This document shows positions 20,287-28,494 of a DNA stretch of 64,000 bases, one piece after another. Within the stretch, counting starts at the first letter, position 1. Each line of letters opens with the position of its first letter. The translations under genes were made by a program, and so were the position numbers. Under the pieces are notes generated by a model. The model was not told the origin of the DNA. It did not search any database and saw nothing but the letters and a program-made list of their open reading frames with translations. This stretch comes from Burkholderia sp. SRS-W-2-2016 (GTDB taxonomy: Bacteria; Pseudomonadota; Gammaproteobacteria; Burkholderiales; Burkholderiaceae), in contig NZ_MSDV01000050.1 in the NCBI RefSeq assembly GCF_001931485.1, forward strand, positions 1 to 64,000, in the 5' to 3' direction.

Positions 20287-20302
20287 GTTACCGCTCGGTA
20301 AC
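20287..20302. promoter_or_regulatory. Palindrome, candidate TetR operator
   Basis: Perfect 16-base palindrome GTTACCGCTCGGTAAC (arms GTTACCG / CGGTAAC), 36 bases before the tetR ATG. Its length and form are typical of TetR-family operators, and its position would allow repression of both divergent genes. Confidence 0.65.
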
Positions 20303-20337
20303 ATGTCAAGGCGTCAATTTCATCCGGGTGACTTTCC

Positions 20338-20982
20338 ATGTCCGACAACGAAGCTCCCAATCCCAAGACCGTCCGGCGTCCGCGCGGCGCGCAGACGGCC
20401 GGCCCGCAGGCGCAGCAGCACCTGCTGCGCGCGGCCAGCGAACTGTTCTACCGCGACGGCGTGCGTACCGTCGGCGTCGATGCGGTGGTCGAGCGCGCGG
20501 GCGTGAACAAGATGAGTCTGTACCGGCAGTTTTCGTCGAAGGACGAGCTGGTGATGGCGTATCTCGAGCAGAAGGACGAGCAGTTCTTCGGCTACGTCGA
20601 GAAGAGCTTCGCGAAGCATCCGGGCGAGCCGGCGAAACAGCTGCAGCAGTATTTCGACGACCTCGCAAGGCGCGCGTCGATCGACGATTACCGCGGTTGC
20701 CCGTTCGTGAACGTGTCGGTGGAGTTTCCGGATCCCCAGCACCCGGCGCGGCAGTTCGTGTTCCGCAACAAGCAGCGGCTGATGGCGCGGCTGCTGGAGC
20801 TGTCGGTTGCGGCCGGCGCCGCCGATCCGGAGGCGCTCGCCAATGCGCTCGGTTTGCTGATCGAGGGGGTGTATGCGGCGAGTCAGACTTATGGGCCCGG
20901 CCGCGGGCCGATCGTCGTCGCGCCGAAGGTGGCCGCGCAGTTGATCGCGGCGGCTTGCGGCAGCGCGCCGCCGGCGCGCTGA
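20338..20982 (+). CDS. TetR/AcrR-family transcriptional regulator
   Basis: 214 aa. N-terminal helix-turn-helix domain (about residues 22-68: LLRAASELFYRDGVRTVGVD, then VVERAGVNKMSLYRQFSSKD), followed by the ligand-binding helical domain. Opening residues are a basic tail (NPKTVRRPRGAQTAG). Divergent from the MFS gene at 18894-20177, with a 16-base palindrome just upstream of its own start, so it probably represses itself and the transporter until a ligand binds. Ligand unknown. Confidence 0.9.
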   Translation: MSDNEAPNPKTVRRPRGAQTAGPQAQQHLLRAASELFYRDGVRTVGVDAVVERAGVNKMSLYRQFSSKDELVMAYLEQKDEQFFGYVEKSFAKHPGEPAKQLQQYFDDLARRASIDDYRGCPFVNVSVEFPDPQHPARQFVFRNKQRLMARLLELSVAAGAADPEALANALGLLIEGVYAASQTYGPGRGPIVVAPKVAAQLIAAACGSAPPAR

Positions 20983-21041
20983 ACGGGCTCGAATCGAATC
21001 ACGCTTAGAATCACGGCTTTCCCCTGCCGCGTCCGCCCGCC

Positions 21042-21602
21042 ATGCCGTTGCCCGCCGAATCCCACCAGAGCGTTATCGCCGCGACCCGCCACTGGCTGAG
21101 CGAAGCCGTGATCGGGCTGAACCTGTGCCCGTTCGCGAAGGCGGTGTACGTGAAGGGGCAGATCCGCTACGCGGTCAGCGACGCTCAGGACCTCGAAGGC
21201 GTGCTGACCGATCTGGAAGCCGAGCTGCAAACGCTCACCGCCGCCGACCCGGCCGCCGTCGACACGACGCTGCTGATCCTGCCGCGCGCGCTCGGCGAAT
21301 TTCTCGACTTCAACGATTGCCTGTATTTCGCCGACCGGCTGCTCCAGCAGCTCCGGCTCGAAGGGATCATCCAGATCGCGAGCTTTCATCCGCGCTACCA
21401 GTTCGAAGGCAGCGAGCCGGACGACATCGAGAACTACACGAACCGCGCGCCCTATCCGATCCTGCATCTGCTGCGCGAGGACAGTATCGAGCGCGCGGTG
21501 CAGGCTTTTCCCGACGCGGAAGACATCTACGAGCGCAATCAGGAAACGCTGCGGCGCATCGGTCTCGCGGGCTGGGATGCGCTGATGAAGCGGGAGAAGT
21601 AA
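21042..21602 (+). CDS. DUF1415 family protein
   Basis: 186 aa, the usual length of this family. Recognisable features: ATRHWLSEAVIGLNLCPFAKAV near the N-terminus with the conserved Cys-Pro-Phe-Ala, LLILPRALGEFLDFND, and FHPRYQFEGSEPDDIENYTNRAPYP near residue 115-140. No biochemical function is established for the family. It follows the TetR gene by 59 bases on the same strand and ends 16 bases before the convergent methyltransferase gene. Confidence 0.85.
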   Translation: MPLPAESHQSVIAATRHWLSEAVIGLNLCPFAKAVYVKGQIRYAVSDAQDLEGVLTDLEAELQTLTAADPAAVDTTLLILPRALGEFLDFNDCLYFADRLLQQLRLEGIIQIASFHPRYQFEGSEPDDIENYTNRAPYPILHLLREDSIERAVQAFPDAEDIYERNQETLRRIGLAGWDALMKREK

Positions 21603-21618
21603 TCGCCGGCGTTGGGCC

Positions 21619-22482
21619 TCAGGCCTCGGCCGGCACGAAGAAGCGCTCTTTCAGCGCGTCGAGCCCGAGCGTGTCCAGCACCTCGGTCAGCCGCTCGGCC
21701 GGCCGGCGCCGCGGCAGATCCTTGTACTGCGCGATGATCAGCTCGTTTTTCATCGAATGTTCCCAGCCGACCAGCTCGGTCACGTTGACCTGATAGCCGT
21801 GCGCCTCCAGTTGCAGGCAGCGCAGCACGTTGGTGATCTGGCTGCCGAACTCGCGCGTATGCAGCGGATGGCGCCAGATTTCCGTCAGCGCGTTCTTGAG
21901 CGCCTTGCCCTTGTTCTGCCGCAACACCCCCGCCACTTCGGCCTGACAGCACGGCACCACGACGATGTACTTCGCGTGCTTTTCGAGCGCGAAGTGGATC
22001 GCGTCGTCGGTTGCGGTGTTGCACGCGTGCAGCGCGGTCACGATGTCGATCTGCGCGGGCAGACGCGTCGACGTGATCGACTCCGCGACCGACAGATTCA
22101 GAAACGACATCCCCTTGAAGCCGAGCCGCGCGGCCAGCTCTTCGGAGCGCGTGACCAGCTCTTCGCGCGTTTCAATGCCGTAAATGTGCGACGCCCCACC
22201 AGCGGCGTCCTGAAACTCCTTGAAAAACAAGTCATAAAGAATAAAACCGAGGTATGACTTGCCGGCGCCGTGATCGACGAGCGTCAGCGCGCCCTGACTG
22301 TCCTTCAGGTCCTTGAGCAGCGGCTCGATGAACTGGAACAGATGGTAGACCTGCTTCAGCTTGCGACGGCTGTCCTGATTCATCTTGCCGTCGCGCGTGA
22401 GGATATGGAGTTCCTTCAGCAGTTCGACGGACTGGTTGGGGCGGATTTCGTGAGTTTTACCGGACATCGTGGGAATCGGCAT
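21619..22482 (-). CDS. SAM-dependent methyltransferase-like protein (Methyltransf_32 type)
   Basis: 287 aa, possibly starting at the internal ATG at 22467. The SAM-binding motif is unusual (LVDHGAGKSYLGFILYDLF, about residues 67-85), followed by GIETREELVTRSEELAARLGF (acidic ribose loop) and the motif-IV-like VVPCCQAEV (about 176). HALHACNTATDDA (DIVTALHACNTATDDAI) matches the Methyltransf_32 group that includes human METTL25-like and GSTCD-related proteins. The target is unknown. It stands alone and is convergent with the DUF1415 gene. Confidence 0.75.
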   Translation of the reverse strand: MPIPTMSGKTHEIRPNQSVELLKELHILTRDGKMNQDSRRKLKQVYHLFQFIEPLLKDLKDSQGALTLVDHGAGKSYLGFILYDLFFKEFQDAAGGASHIYGIETREELVTRSEELAARLGFKGMSFLNLSVAESITSTRLPAQIDIVTALHACNTATDDAIHFALEKHAKYIVVVPCCQAEVAGVLRQNKGKALKNALTEIWRHPLHTREFGSQITNVLRCLQLEAHGYQVNVTELVGWEHSMKNELIIAQYKDLPRRRPAERLTEVLDTLGLDALKERFFVPAEA

Positions 22483-22856
22483 CTATTGCGGCTCGAACGT
22501 GCGACAGATGACGGAAAAAGAGAAAAGTTACTGCCAGTTTACCCAAAGTGCGGCACTTCCACCGAGCGGGCCGTGCGAATCATGCGAGACATGCATTCAA
22601 CCTGGAACACTTCGTGCTCGAACAGCGGCGCGCAAGGACGTTTCGGGCTTGACTGAAACCACCTCGCGCACGGGCCCAGTCAGAAGCGCGGGCCGTGTCG
22701 CCTGAAAAAAGGAGGCTGTCCGGCCGCGGCGCCGGGCCAGCGAACCGGATGCATGTGGGGAGGGCGGTCCCGGAACACGGACCGAACGTTACGTAACCAG
22801 CAGTGCGCCGGCCTCGCAACCGGACGCGCGCTGGGTTGATGAAAGAAGGGGCGGCA
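22483..22856. other. Divergent intergenic region
   Basis: 374 bases between two divergent genes with no credible coding frame. A strong ribosome-site-like AAAAAAGGAGG occurs near 22705 but no start codon follows at a usable distance. A 10-base palindrome GTTACGTAAC lies at 22788-22797, 60 bases before the next start; its role is unknown. Confidence 0.4.
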
Positions 22857-23177
22857 ATGGATACGGTACCCAACGGAAACGTCGAACAGAAATTTCAGGA
22901 AATGCTGGCGAAGCTCACCGCGACGCCGGCCTGGTCCGAGAAGCAGCAACTCGAACTGGAGATGGCGCGCGATATCTCGACCGAAATGCTGCGGCTCGCC
23001 GAGGTGATGCGCGACGGCAACGTCGACCTCGAAACCTGCCTGACGATGCTCAAGTACGCGAAAGTGCTCGACTTCGTGATGACCACGCTCGCGTCGCGGC
23101 GCGATATCAAACCGCAAACGCTGCGGGTGATCTTCAAGCTCGCCGGGCTGAAGGTCGACGAAGCGTATCCGGGTTAG
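22857..23177 (+). CDS. Conserved-looking small helical protein, unknown
   Basis: 106 aa from the ATG at 22857, with AGAAGGGG seven bases upstream; earlier in-frame ATGs give Arg-rich extensions. No recognised domain. The sequence is acidic, predicted all-helical and lacks signal or membrane segments (VEQKFQEMLAKLTATPAW, EMARDISTEMLRLAEVMRDG, LRVIFKLAGLKVDEAYPG). Codon use matches neighbours (strong G/C at third positions), which supports a real gene. No operon partner. Function not deducible. Confidence 0.65.
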   Translation: MDTVPNGNVEQKFQEMLAKLTATPAWSEKQQLELEMARDISTEMLRLAEVMRDGNVDLETCLTMLKYAKVLDFVMTTLASRRDIKPQTLRVIFKLAGLKVDEAYPG

Positions 23178-23396
23178 TGGACATTGCCGACGTGGCGGAC
23201 CGGAATCCGGCGCACCGTGTCGCCGTATCGCGTGCGGCGCTCGGCGTGACCGCCTCACTCACTCGCCCAGGCGCTGCCCGTCATTACTACGCTCATTGCG
23301 CCTGTTTCGACTCGCGGCCGGCGCAAACGAACTAGCGAGCGGGCGGCCTCGCGCCGCTCGCCACGCACTCCTGAATTTTCCCGTCGAACCACTCTC

Positions 23397-23606
23397 TCAA
23401 GCGCGCGGCGCCTCGAGCGGCGGTGTGCCTTCGTGGAACAGCGTCTTCAACTGCGCGCGCAGTTCGGGCGAGTCCTCATGCTTGTGGACGCTGACCGCGT
23501 GCTGAACCGCGGCTTCCAGCAGCTCGCTGTCGGTATCGGCCGATAGCGCGACGCTGCAGTTCGTTTCGCTCGGAAACTCGCGGCAATCGATGTATTTGCG
23601 GGTCAT
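23397..23606 (-). CDS. DUF1059 family small protein
   Basis: 69 aa. Matches the DUF1059 pattern: MTRKYIDCREFPSETNCSV with two conserved Cys (about residues 8 and 17), then ELLEAAVQHAVSVHKHEDSPEL with conserved His residues. These may bind metal, but no function is established. A ribosome site (AAGGAGA) precedes the ATG. It stands alone. Confidence 0.82.
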   Translation of the reverse strand: MTRKYIDCREFPSETNCSVALSADTDSELLEAAVQHAVSVHKHEDSPELRAQLKTLFHEGTPPLEAPRA

Positions 23607-24044
23607 GGCAATCTCCTTGACTCAGACGATCGACCCTTCCACCGATTCAAATTCGCGCGGCACCCGGCTGGCTGCGAGCGAGCGCGATAGCACGCGCCGC
23701 TGCGGCTGCGTCGGGTGATTGAATGGCGGGATCTAACGCGGGAAGCGACGCGGACGGGCGTCCGATGGAGGGTATTCGAAAAGTATAGTTCGCGGGCGTG
23801 GCGAGCGAAGCGGCGCGCCGGCTACCCGGCGCCGCGGTGCGCGACGGAATCGAGTGTTTTCCGGCCGGGCGGCAGGCGGCAAACGCCGTGACGGACGGCC
23901 GGCATCGCTCTGGCAGGTCGCGGTCTGAAGCGCGTTTGCCCGGTGCCGCGCGCGGTGTGACAATAACGCCCTTCGCGCCGCCGGCCCGTCCGGCGGTTCA
24001 GCGGCGCCCTGTTTCTCCGTTCCTCCGCTTATCCGCCCAGCCCC
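23607..24044. other. Intergenic region, nothing recognised
   Basis: 438 bases between divergent genes. I see no credible coding frame, repeat or RNA. It should contain the promoters of the DUF1059 gene and the flavoprotein gene. Confidence 0.4.
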
Positions 24045-25322
24045 ATGCCCTCCTCGCTCGATTCCGCCCGCGTCGCCGTCATCGGCGGCGGCCCCGCCGG
24101 CTTGATGGCCGCCGAGACGCTCGCCCGACACGGCCTCCAGGTGCACGTGTACGACGCGATGCCGTCGGTCGGCCGCAAATTTCTGATGGCCGGCAAGGGC
24201 GGGATGAACATCACGCATTCGGAGCCGCTCGAGCCGTTTCTCGATCGCTACGGCGCGCGCCGCGAGCGGATCGCGCCGCTGCTCGACGTGTTCGGCCCCG
24301 ACGCGCTGCGCGCGTGGCTCGGCGAACTCGGCGTCGAGACCTTCGTCGGCAGCTCGGGGCGGGTGTTTCCGTCCGACATGAAAGCCGCGCCGATGCTGCG
24401 CGCGTGGCTGCATCGGCTGCGCGAAGCGGGGGTGCAGTTCCATATGCGTCACAAGTGGACCGGCTGGGGGGCGGCTGCCGGCGACGCGGCCGCGGGACCG
24501 TTGTCGTTGTGCTTCGCAACGCCCGCCGGCGACGTGACCGTAGATTGCGACGCGGTCGTGTTCGCGCTCGGCGGCGCCAGCTGGCCGCGCCTCGGCTCCG
24601 ACGCCGCATGGGTGCCGCTGATGGCCGCGCGCGACGTGTCCGTGGCGCCGCTGCGACCCGCCAACTGCGGCTTCGACGCGGACTGGAGTCCTTATCTGCG
24701 CGAGCGTTTCGCGGGCCAGCCGATCAAGCCGGTCGCGCTTTCGCTCACCGATGTAGACGAAAAAGTCCACAATCGACAAGGTGAAATACTTCTGACCGAA
24801 ACCGGCCTCGAAGGAAGCCTGATGTACGCGTTATCGGCGCCGATCCGCGAGCGGATTCTGGCCGACGGCGCGGTCACGATCACGCTGGACCTCGCGCCGG
24901 GCTTGACGCTGGAGCGTGTCGTCGAGGAAGTGACGCGGCCGCGCGGGTCGCGTTCGATCGCGAGTCATCTGCATGGGCGGATCGGGATCGGTGGGGTCAA
25001 GCTGGCGTTGTTGCACGAGATTCTGCCGAAGGACGCGTTCGCGGACGCGAACCGCCTCGCGCACGCGATCAAGGCGCTGCCGGTGCGGCTGCTGCGCACC
25101 CGGCCGATCGACGAAGTGATCAGCACCGCCGGCGGCATTCCGTTCGAGGCGCTCGACGGCAGTCTGATGATCGAGCGGCTGCCCGGCGCGTTCTGCGCGG
25201 GCGAGATGCTCGATTGGGAAGCGCCGACCGGCGGTTATCTGCTGACCGCTTGTTTCGCCAGCGGGCTGGTCGCGGGGCGCGGGGTATGTGCGTATCTGGA
25301 CACGCGGGCGGCTGGCGGCTGA
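24045..25322 (+). CDS. HI0933/BaiN-like NAD(P)/FAD-dependent oxidoreductase (TIGR03862 type)
   Basis: 425 aa. N-terminal FAD-binding dinucleotide fold VAVIGGGPAGLMAAETLA (about residues 9-26), the family motif GRKFLMAGKGGMNITHSEPL (about 44-63), CDAVVFALGGASWPRLGSD (about 168-186) and the C-terminal FAD motif CAGEMLDWEAPTGGYLLTACFASG (written here as landmarks over about 385-408). The substrate of this flavoprotein group is unknown. Bases 24754-24787 are an AT-rich patch using codons rare in the window (CGA, ATA, CTT) and match an intergenic repeat at 26.7-26.9 kb. Confidence 0.85.
   Translation: MPSSLDSARVAVIGGGPAGLMAAETLARHGLQVHVYDAMPSVGRKFLMAGKGGMNITHSEPLEPFLDRYGARRERIAPLLDVFGPDALRAWLGELGVETFVGSSGRVFPSDMKAAPMLRAWLHRLREAGVQFHMRHKWTGWGAAAGDAAAGPLSLCFATPAGDVTVDCDAVVFALGGASWPRLGSDAAWVPLMAARDVSVAPLRPANCGFDADWSPYLRERFAGQPIKPVALSLTDVDEKVHNRQGEILLTETGLEGSLMYALSAPIRERILADGAVTITLDLAPGLTLERVVEEVTRPRGSRSIASHLHGRIGIGGVKLALLHEILPKDAFADANRLAHAIKALPVRLLRTRPIDEVISTAGGIPFEALDGSLMIERLPGAFCAGEMLDWEAPTGGYLLTACFASGLVAGRGVCAYLDTRAAGG
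24756..24787 (+). repeat. AT-rich repeat, copy inside the flavoprotein gene
   Basis: 32 bases sharing 26 positions, without gaps, with the intergenic copy at 26823-26854; both contain TCCACAA and the core GACAAGGTGA (24775-24784). In frame it encodes DEKVHNRQGE. It stands out from the GC-rich surrounding gene. Confidence 0.5.
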
Positions 25323-25391
25323 CACGTCGCCATCAGGGCCTGCCGAGGCGAAATCGTCACTTGGCCGCCACGGCCCGACTCATTTACCGGT

Positions 25392-26516
25392 TCAACGCGC
25401 CTTCAATCGCCACAACGACGTCACCTCCGCGGCGCGTGCCGTATGCAGCGGGTCGTTCTGATCGCTCGCCTTCGGATGACGCGGACGAATATCCTCACGC
25501 CCCGCGATGCTCAAGCCGGCGCTGTCGATCGCCGCGAGCAGCCACTCGCGGGTGCGCAGCCCCAGGTGCTCGGCGAAATCCGAAATGATCAGCCAACCTT
25601 CGCCGTCCGGCGTCAGGTGATCCGCGAGACCGTTCAGGAAACCCAGCAACATGCGGCTATCCGGGTCGTAGACCGCGTATTCGAGCGGCGACGCGGGCCG
25701 CGCCGGCACCCACGGCGGATTGCAGACGACGAGCGGCGCGCGTCCTTCCGGAAATAGATCCTGCTGCACGAGCTCGACCTGCCCGTCATAACCGAGCCGC
25801 GCGAGATTCTCGCGCGCGCATTCGAGCGCGCGCGGATCCTGATCGGTCGCGACGATCTTCTGCACGCCGCGTTTGGCCAGCAACGCGGCCAGCACACCGG
25901 TGCCGGTGCCGATATCGAATGCCAGTTCGAGCGACGGCAGCGGCGTGCGCGCCACCAGATCGACATACTCGCCGCGCACCGGCGAGAACACCCCGTAGTG
26001 CGGATGGATGCGCTCGCCGAGCGCGTCGATTTCGACACCCTTCTTGCGCCACTCGTGCGCGCCGATTAATCCGAGCAACTCGCGCAGCGACACCACCGAC
26101 GCTTCGCCGGTCGCCGGCCCATACGCCTCGACGCAGGCTTGCCGCACATCGGGCGCACGACGCAGCGCAATGCCGTAATCGCCGTCGAGCGGAATCAGGA
26201 TCATGCCGAGCGTGCGGGCACGCTGCGATTGCGCCTGGCGATGCAGGTTGAACGCATCGAGCGGCGTCGCGCCCGACTTGCGCGGTTTGCGTTCGAGCCG
26301 TCGCGCGACGGCCTGCAGCAATTGCCGCGCGTTCTGAAAGTCGCCGTGCCACAGCAGCGCGGTGCCTTCGCAGGCGAGACGGTAAGCCGAATCGGCGGTG
26401 GTGCGATCGTCGGCGACGACGACGCGCTTCGGCGGCGGCACCGCCGCTTCGGAGCGCCAGCGCGCGCTGCGCGGGCCGTCGGCTTCGGGCCAGGTGAGAG
26501 TTGCGGGGCTGGTCAT
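25392..26516 (-). CDS. Class I SAM-dependent methyltransferase (HemK/RsmC-like)
   Basis: 374 aa from the ATG at 26516; the frame continues to 26666 but as an Arg/Pro-rich stretch. N-terminal helical domain (about 1-150), then SAM motif LAFDIGTGTGVLAALLAKRG (about 199-218), acidic loop VATDQDPRALECARENL and catalytic CNPPWVPARP (about 267). NPPW is the tetrapeptide of amino-group methyltransferases acting on RNA bases or Gln. The target is not known. It converges with the flavoprotein gene. Confidence 0.82.
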   Translation of the reverse strand: MTSPATLTWPEADGPRSARWRSEAAVPPPKRVVVADDRTTADSAYRLACEGTALLWHGDFQNARQLLQAVARRLERKPRKSGATPLDAFNLHRQAQSQRARTLGMILIPLDGDYGIALRRAPDVRQACVEAYGPATGEASVVSLRELLGLIGAHEWRKKGVEIDALGERIHPHYGVFSPVRGEYVDLVARTPLPSLELAFDIGTGTGVLAALLAKRGVQKIVATDQDPRALECARENLARLGYDGQVELVQQDLFPEGRAPLVVCNPPWVPARPASPLEYAVYDPDSRMLLGFLNGLADHLTPDGEGWLIISDFAEHLGLRTREWLLAAIDSAGLSIAGREDIRPRHPKASDQNDPLHTARAAEVTSLWRLKAR

Positions 26517-26697
26517 GATGAGATCGGATCGAGGTTGCGTCGCCGGCGACGGGGCCGCGACAGCGGTGCGGAACGCCGGCCAGCAGGATGGCCGGCGCGG
26601 GCGACGCCCGAATGGTACCGCACCGGCGCCGCGGGGATTCATCGCGATACGCGTCACGGCGGGCACGCTATGGTGAGAGGTTTGCGCCTCGGATTGA
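26517..26697. other. Upstream region of the methyltransferase gene
   Basis: 181 bases with no credible gene; first part of a 615-base gene-free stretch that continues through the AT-rich repeats and two terminators to tRNA-Thr. Confidence 0.35.
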
Positions 26698-26765
26698 GAC
26701 TAAAATGTCTATAAAAGACAAGGTGAAAGAGATATCGTGATTTTTGGCCCTTTTCGCTACTCACC
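26698..26765 (+). repeat. Direct repeat unit 1 (AT-rich, 68 bases)
   Basis: Aligns without gaps to 26823-26890 with 53 of 68 bases identical by hand count, offset 125 bases. Contains core GACAAGGTGA (26717-26726), CGTGATTTTTG and end ACTCACC. GGTGA and TCACC are complementary and kept in both units. Much more AT-rich than the flanking DNA. Confidence 0.7.
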
Positions 26766-26822
26766 CAGGTTTACCGATGTACCTTCTTTCATGATGTTAA
26801 AAAGTGAGCTAACGCGGAAATA

Positions 26823-26890
26823 GACAAAAATATCCACAAAAGACAAGGTGAATTAGATAGCGTGATTTTTGCTCCATCATGACACTCACC
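26823..26890 (+). repeat. Direct repeat unit 2 (AT-rich, 68 bases)
   Basis: Second unit of the pair starting at 26698, same order of landmarks: core GACAAGGTGA (26842-26851), CGTGATTTTTG, ACTCACC (26884-26890). Its first 32 bases also match 24756-24787 inside the flavoprotein gene. Confidence 0.7.
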
Positions 26891-26960
26891 TCGTCTGGGT
26901 GAGCCCGCCCAGCAAGGCTTTCGCACCGATCGCCGCTCTCGCGACCACTCGAAAACAAAC

Positions 26961-26988
26961 AAAAAAGCGCCGTCGAATCCGACGGCGC
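26961..26988 (-). terminator. Second minus-strand terminator downstream of tRNA-Thr
   Basis: Arms GCGCCGTCG / CGACGGCGC around AATC; read on the minus strand it is followed by T6. It lies about 100 bases beyond the first terminator (27088-27121), so it may be a back-up or may end a separate short transcript. Confidence 0.7.
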
Positions 26989-27087
26989 CTGCGTTGCGCA
27001 TTGCTACCCGAACCCCGGCGGCGAGCCGGGAATGGCAGAGCGGCGCGTGAGCCGCCGCCGGCCGCTAAAAACCGCGCCGGAAAGAAG

Positions 27088-27121
27088 AAAACCCCGCGAG
27101 ACTTTCGTCTCGCGGGGTTTT
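27088..27121 (-). terminator. Terminator after tRNA-Thr
   Basis: Long stem with arms AAAACCCCGCGAGAC / GTCTCGCGGGGTTTT and a four-base loop, starting 12 bases beyond the tRNA 3' end on the minus strand. Confidence 0.88.
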
Positions 27122-27132
27122 CAGGGTGATGC

Positions 27133-27208
27133 TGGTGCCGGCTGCAGGACTCGAACCCGCCACCTCATGATTACAAGTCAAGCGCTCTACCTGATGAGCT
27201 AAGCCGGC
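27133..27208 (-). tRNA. tRNA-Thr (anticodon TGT)
   Basis: 76 bases including an encoded CCA end. Acceptor arms GCCGGCT / AGCCGGC pair perfectly with discriminator A. D-arm TAGCTCA...GGTAGAGC, anticodon loop CTTGTAA (anticodon TGT, reads ACA codons) and T-arm GGCGGGTTCGAGTCCTGC are all regular. It lies 19 bases beyond the sspB stop and may be processed from the sspA-sspB transcript or have its own promoter. Confidence 0.96.
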
Positions 27209-27227
27209 ATGAGGCCGTGATTCTACT

Positions 27228-27722
27228 TCATTTCACGATCTTAAGGCGAGCCCTGCCGCCGCCTTTCGAGCCGTCGTCGTCGGGCTGCGGCTTGTCCGCC
27301 GTTTCGCTGGTGGCCGGATCGGCCGGCACGCTCTCGAGCGCGCGCGGCGCCGCCGGCGTGTCGACTTCGTCGGTCGCGTCCGCGCCCGAATCGCGCGCCT
27401 CGCCGCCCGCCGATTCGACCGGGAACGCCATGCCCTGACCGTTTTCGCGCGCGTAGATCGCCAGAATGTTGGCGACCGGCACTTCGATCTTGTGCGACTT
27501 GCCCGAGAAACGCGCGTTGAACTCGATCCACTCGTTGCCCATCTGCAACTGGCTGGTCGCCTCGAAGCTGATGTTCAGCACGATCTCGTTGTCGCGCACG
27601 AACTGGCGCGGCACGCGCGTCTGATTGTCGACGCGAACCGCGATGTGCGGGGTGTAGCCGTTATCCGTGCACCACTCGTAGAGCGCGCGCAGCAGATAGG
27701 GCTTGGTGGAAATCTCTTGCAT
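27228..27722 (-). CDS. sspB: ClpXP specificity-enhancing factor SspB
   Basis: 164 aa from the ATG at 27722. Substrate-binding domain (about 1-110): TKPYLLRALYEWCTDNGYTP, VLNISFEATSQLQMG and FNARFSGKSHKIEVPV, which hold the ssrA-tag-binding surface. A long acidic, Pro/Ala-rich flexible linker follows, ending in the ClpX-docking tail RLKIVK, equivalent to the XB motif of E. coli SspB. It tethers ssrA-tagged and other substrates to ClpX. It lies 65 bases after sspA; both are normally co-transcribed. Confidence 0.95.
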   Translation of the reverse strand: MQEISTKPYLLRALYEWCTDNGYTPHIAVRVDNQTRVPRQFVRDNEIVLNISFEATSQLQMGNEWIEFNARFSGKSHKIEVPVANILAIYARENGQGMAFPVESAGGEARDSGADATDEVDTPAAPRALESVPADPATSETADKPQPDDDGSKGGGRARLKIVK

Positions 27723-27787
27723 CAACAGTCCTCTCGCGGGCGCGGACGCGCATCACACCGATGCGGCGCCCGCGCGCCAAAGCCAAA

Positions 27788-28399
27788 TCAACGACGCATC
27801 ACCTTTTCCGACGGCGTCAGCGCTTCGATATAAGCCGGGCGGCTGAAGATACGCTCGGCGTACTTCATCAGCGGCGCCGCGTTCTTCGACAGTTCGATGC
27901 CGTAGTGATCCAGACGCCACAGCAGCGGCGCGATCGCGACGTCGAGCATCGAGAACTCTTCGCCGAGCATGTACTTGTTCTTCAGGAAGATCGGCGCGAG
28001 TTGCGTGAGGCGGTCGCGGATCGCGAGGCGAGCCTTCTCGTGATTCTTCTCGGCAGCCTTGCCCTTCTCGTTTTCGAGCGTGCCGACGTGCACGAACAGT
28101 TCTTTCTCGAAGTTCAGCAGGAACAGGCGGGCGCGCGCGCGCTGCACCGGGTCGGCCGGCATCAGTTGCGGGTGCGGGAAGCGTTCGTCGATGTACTCGT
28201 TGATGATGTTCGATTCGTACAGAATCAGGTCCCGTTCGACGAGGATCGGCACCTGACCATACGGATTCATCACGGCGATGTCTTCCGGCTTGTTGAACAG
28301 GTCGACGTCGCGGATCTCGAAGTCCATGCCCTTTTCGAACAACACCAGGCGGCAACGCTGGGAGAACGGGCAAGTAGTGCCGGAATACAGAACCATCAT
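27788..28399 (-). CDS. sspA: Stringent starvation protein A (GST-fold RNA-polymerase-associated factor)
   Basis: 203 aa. Thioredoxin-like N-terminal domain (VLYSGTTCPFSQRCRLVLFEKG, about residues 3-24; NPYGQVPILVERDLILYESN, about 46-65) and all-helical GST C-terminal domain. Family members bind RNA polymerase with sigma-70 under starvation and lack glutathione transferase activity. The pairing with sspB is the standard arrangement. Two in-frame ATGs open the gene (MMV); GAGGAAA precedes them. Confidence 0.94.
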   Translation of the reverse strand: MMVLYSGTTCPFSQRCRLVLFEKGMDFEIRDVDLFNKPEDIAVMNPYGQVPILVERDLILYESNIINEYIDERFPHPQLMPADPVQRARARLFLLNFEKELFVHVGTLENEKGKAAEKNHEKARLAIRDRLTQLAPIFLKNKYMLGEEFSMLDVAIAPLLWRLDHYGIELSKNAAPLMKYAERIFSRPAYIEALTPSEKVMRR

Positions 28400-28494
28400 G
28401 TTTACATTTCCTCAAAAAGCTGAAGGGCCAGCGCGCGGAAAAACCGTTCAGCAGGTCTTTCCTGGCGCCGGCCCCACGCCGTGGTGCGGCGTGA

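Noticed and set aside
22788..22797. GTTACGTAAC palindrome as an operator
   Set aside because: Ten bases is expected by chance often enough, and no regulator gene adjoins it.
26698..26890. Insertion-sequence ends
   Set aside because: No transposase fragment, no target duplication and no terminal inverted repeats around the units; kept only as a direct repeat.
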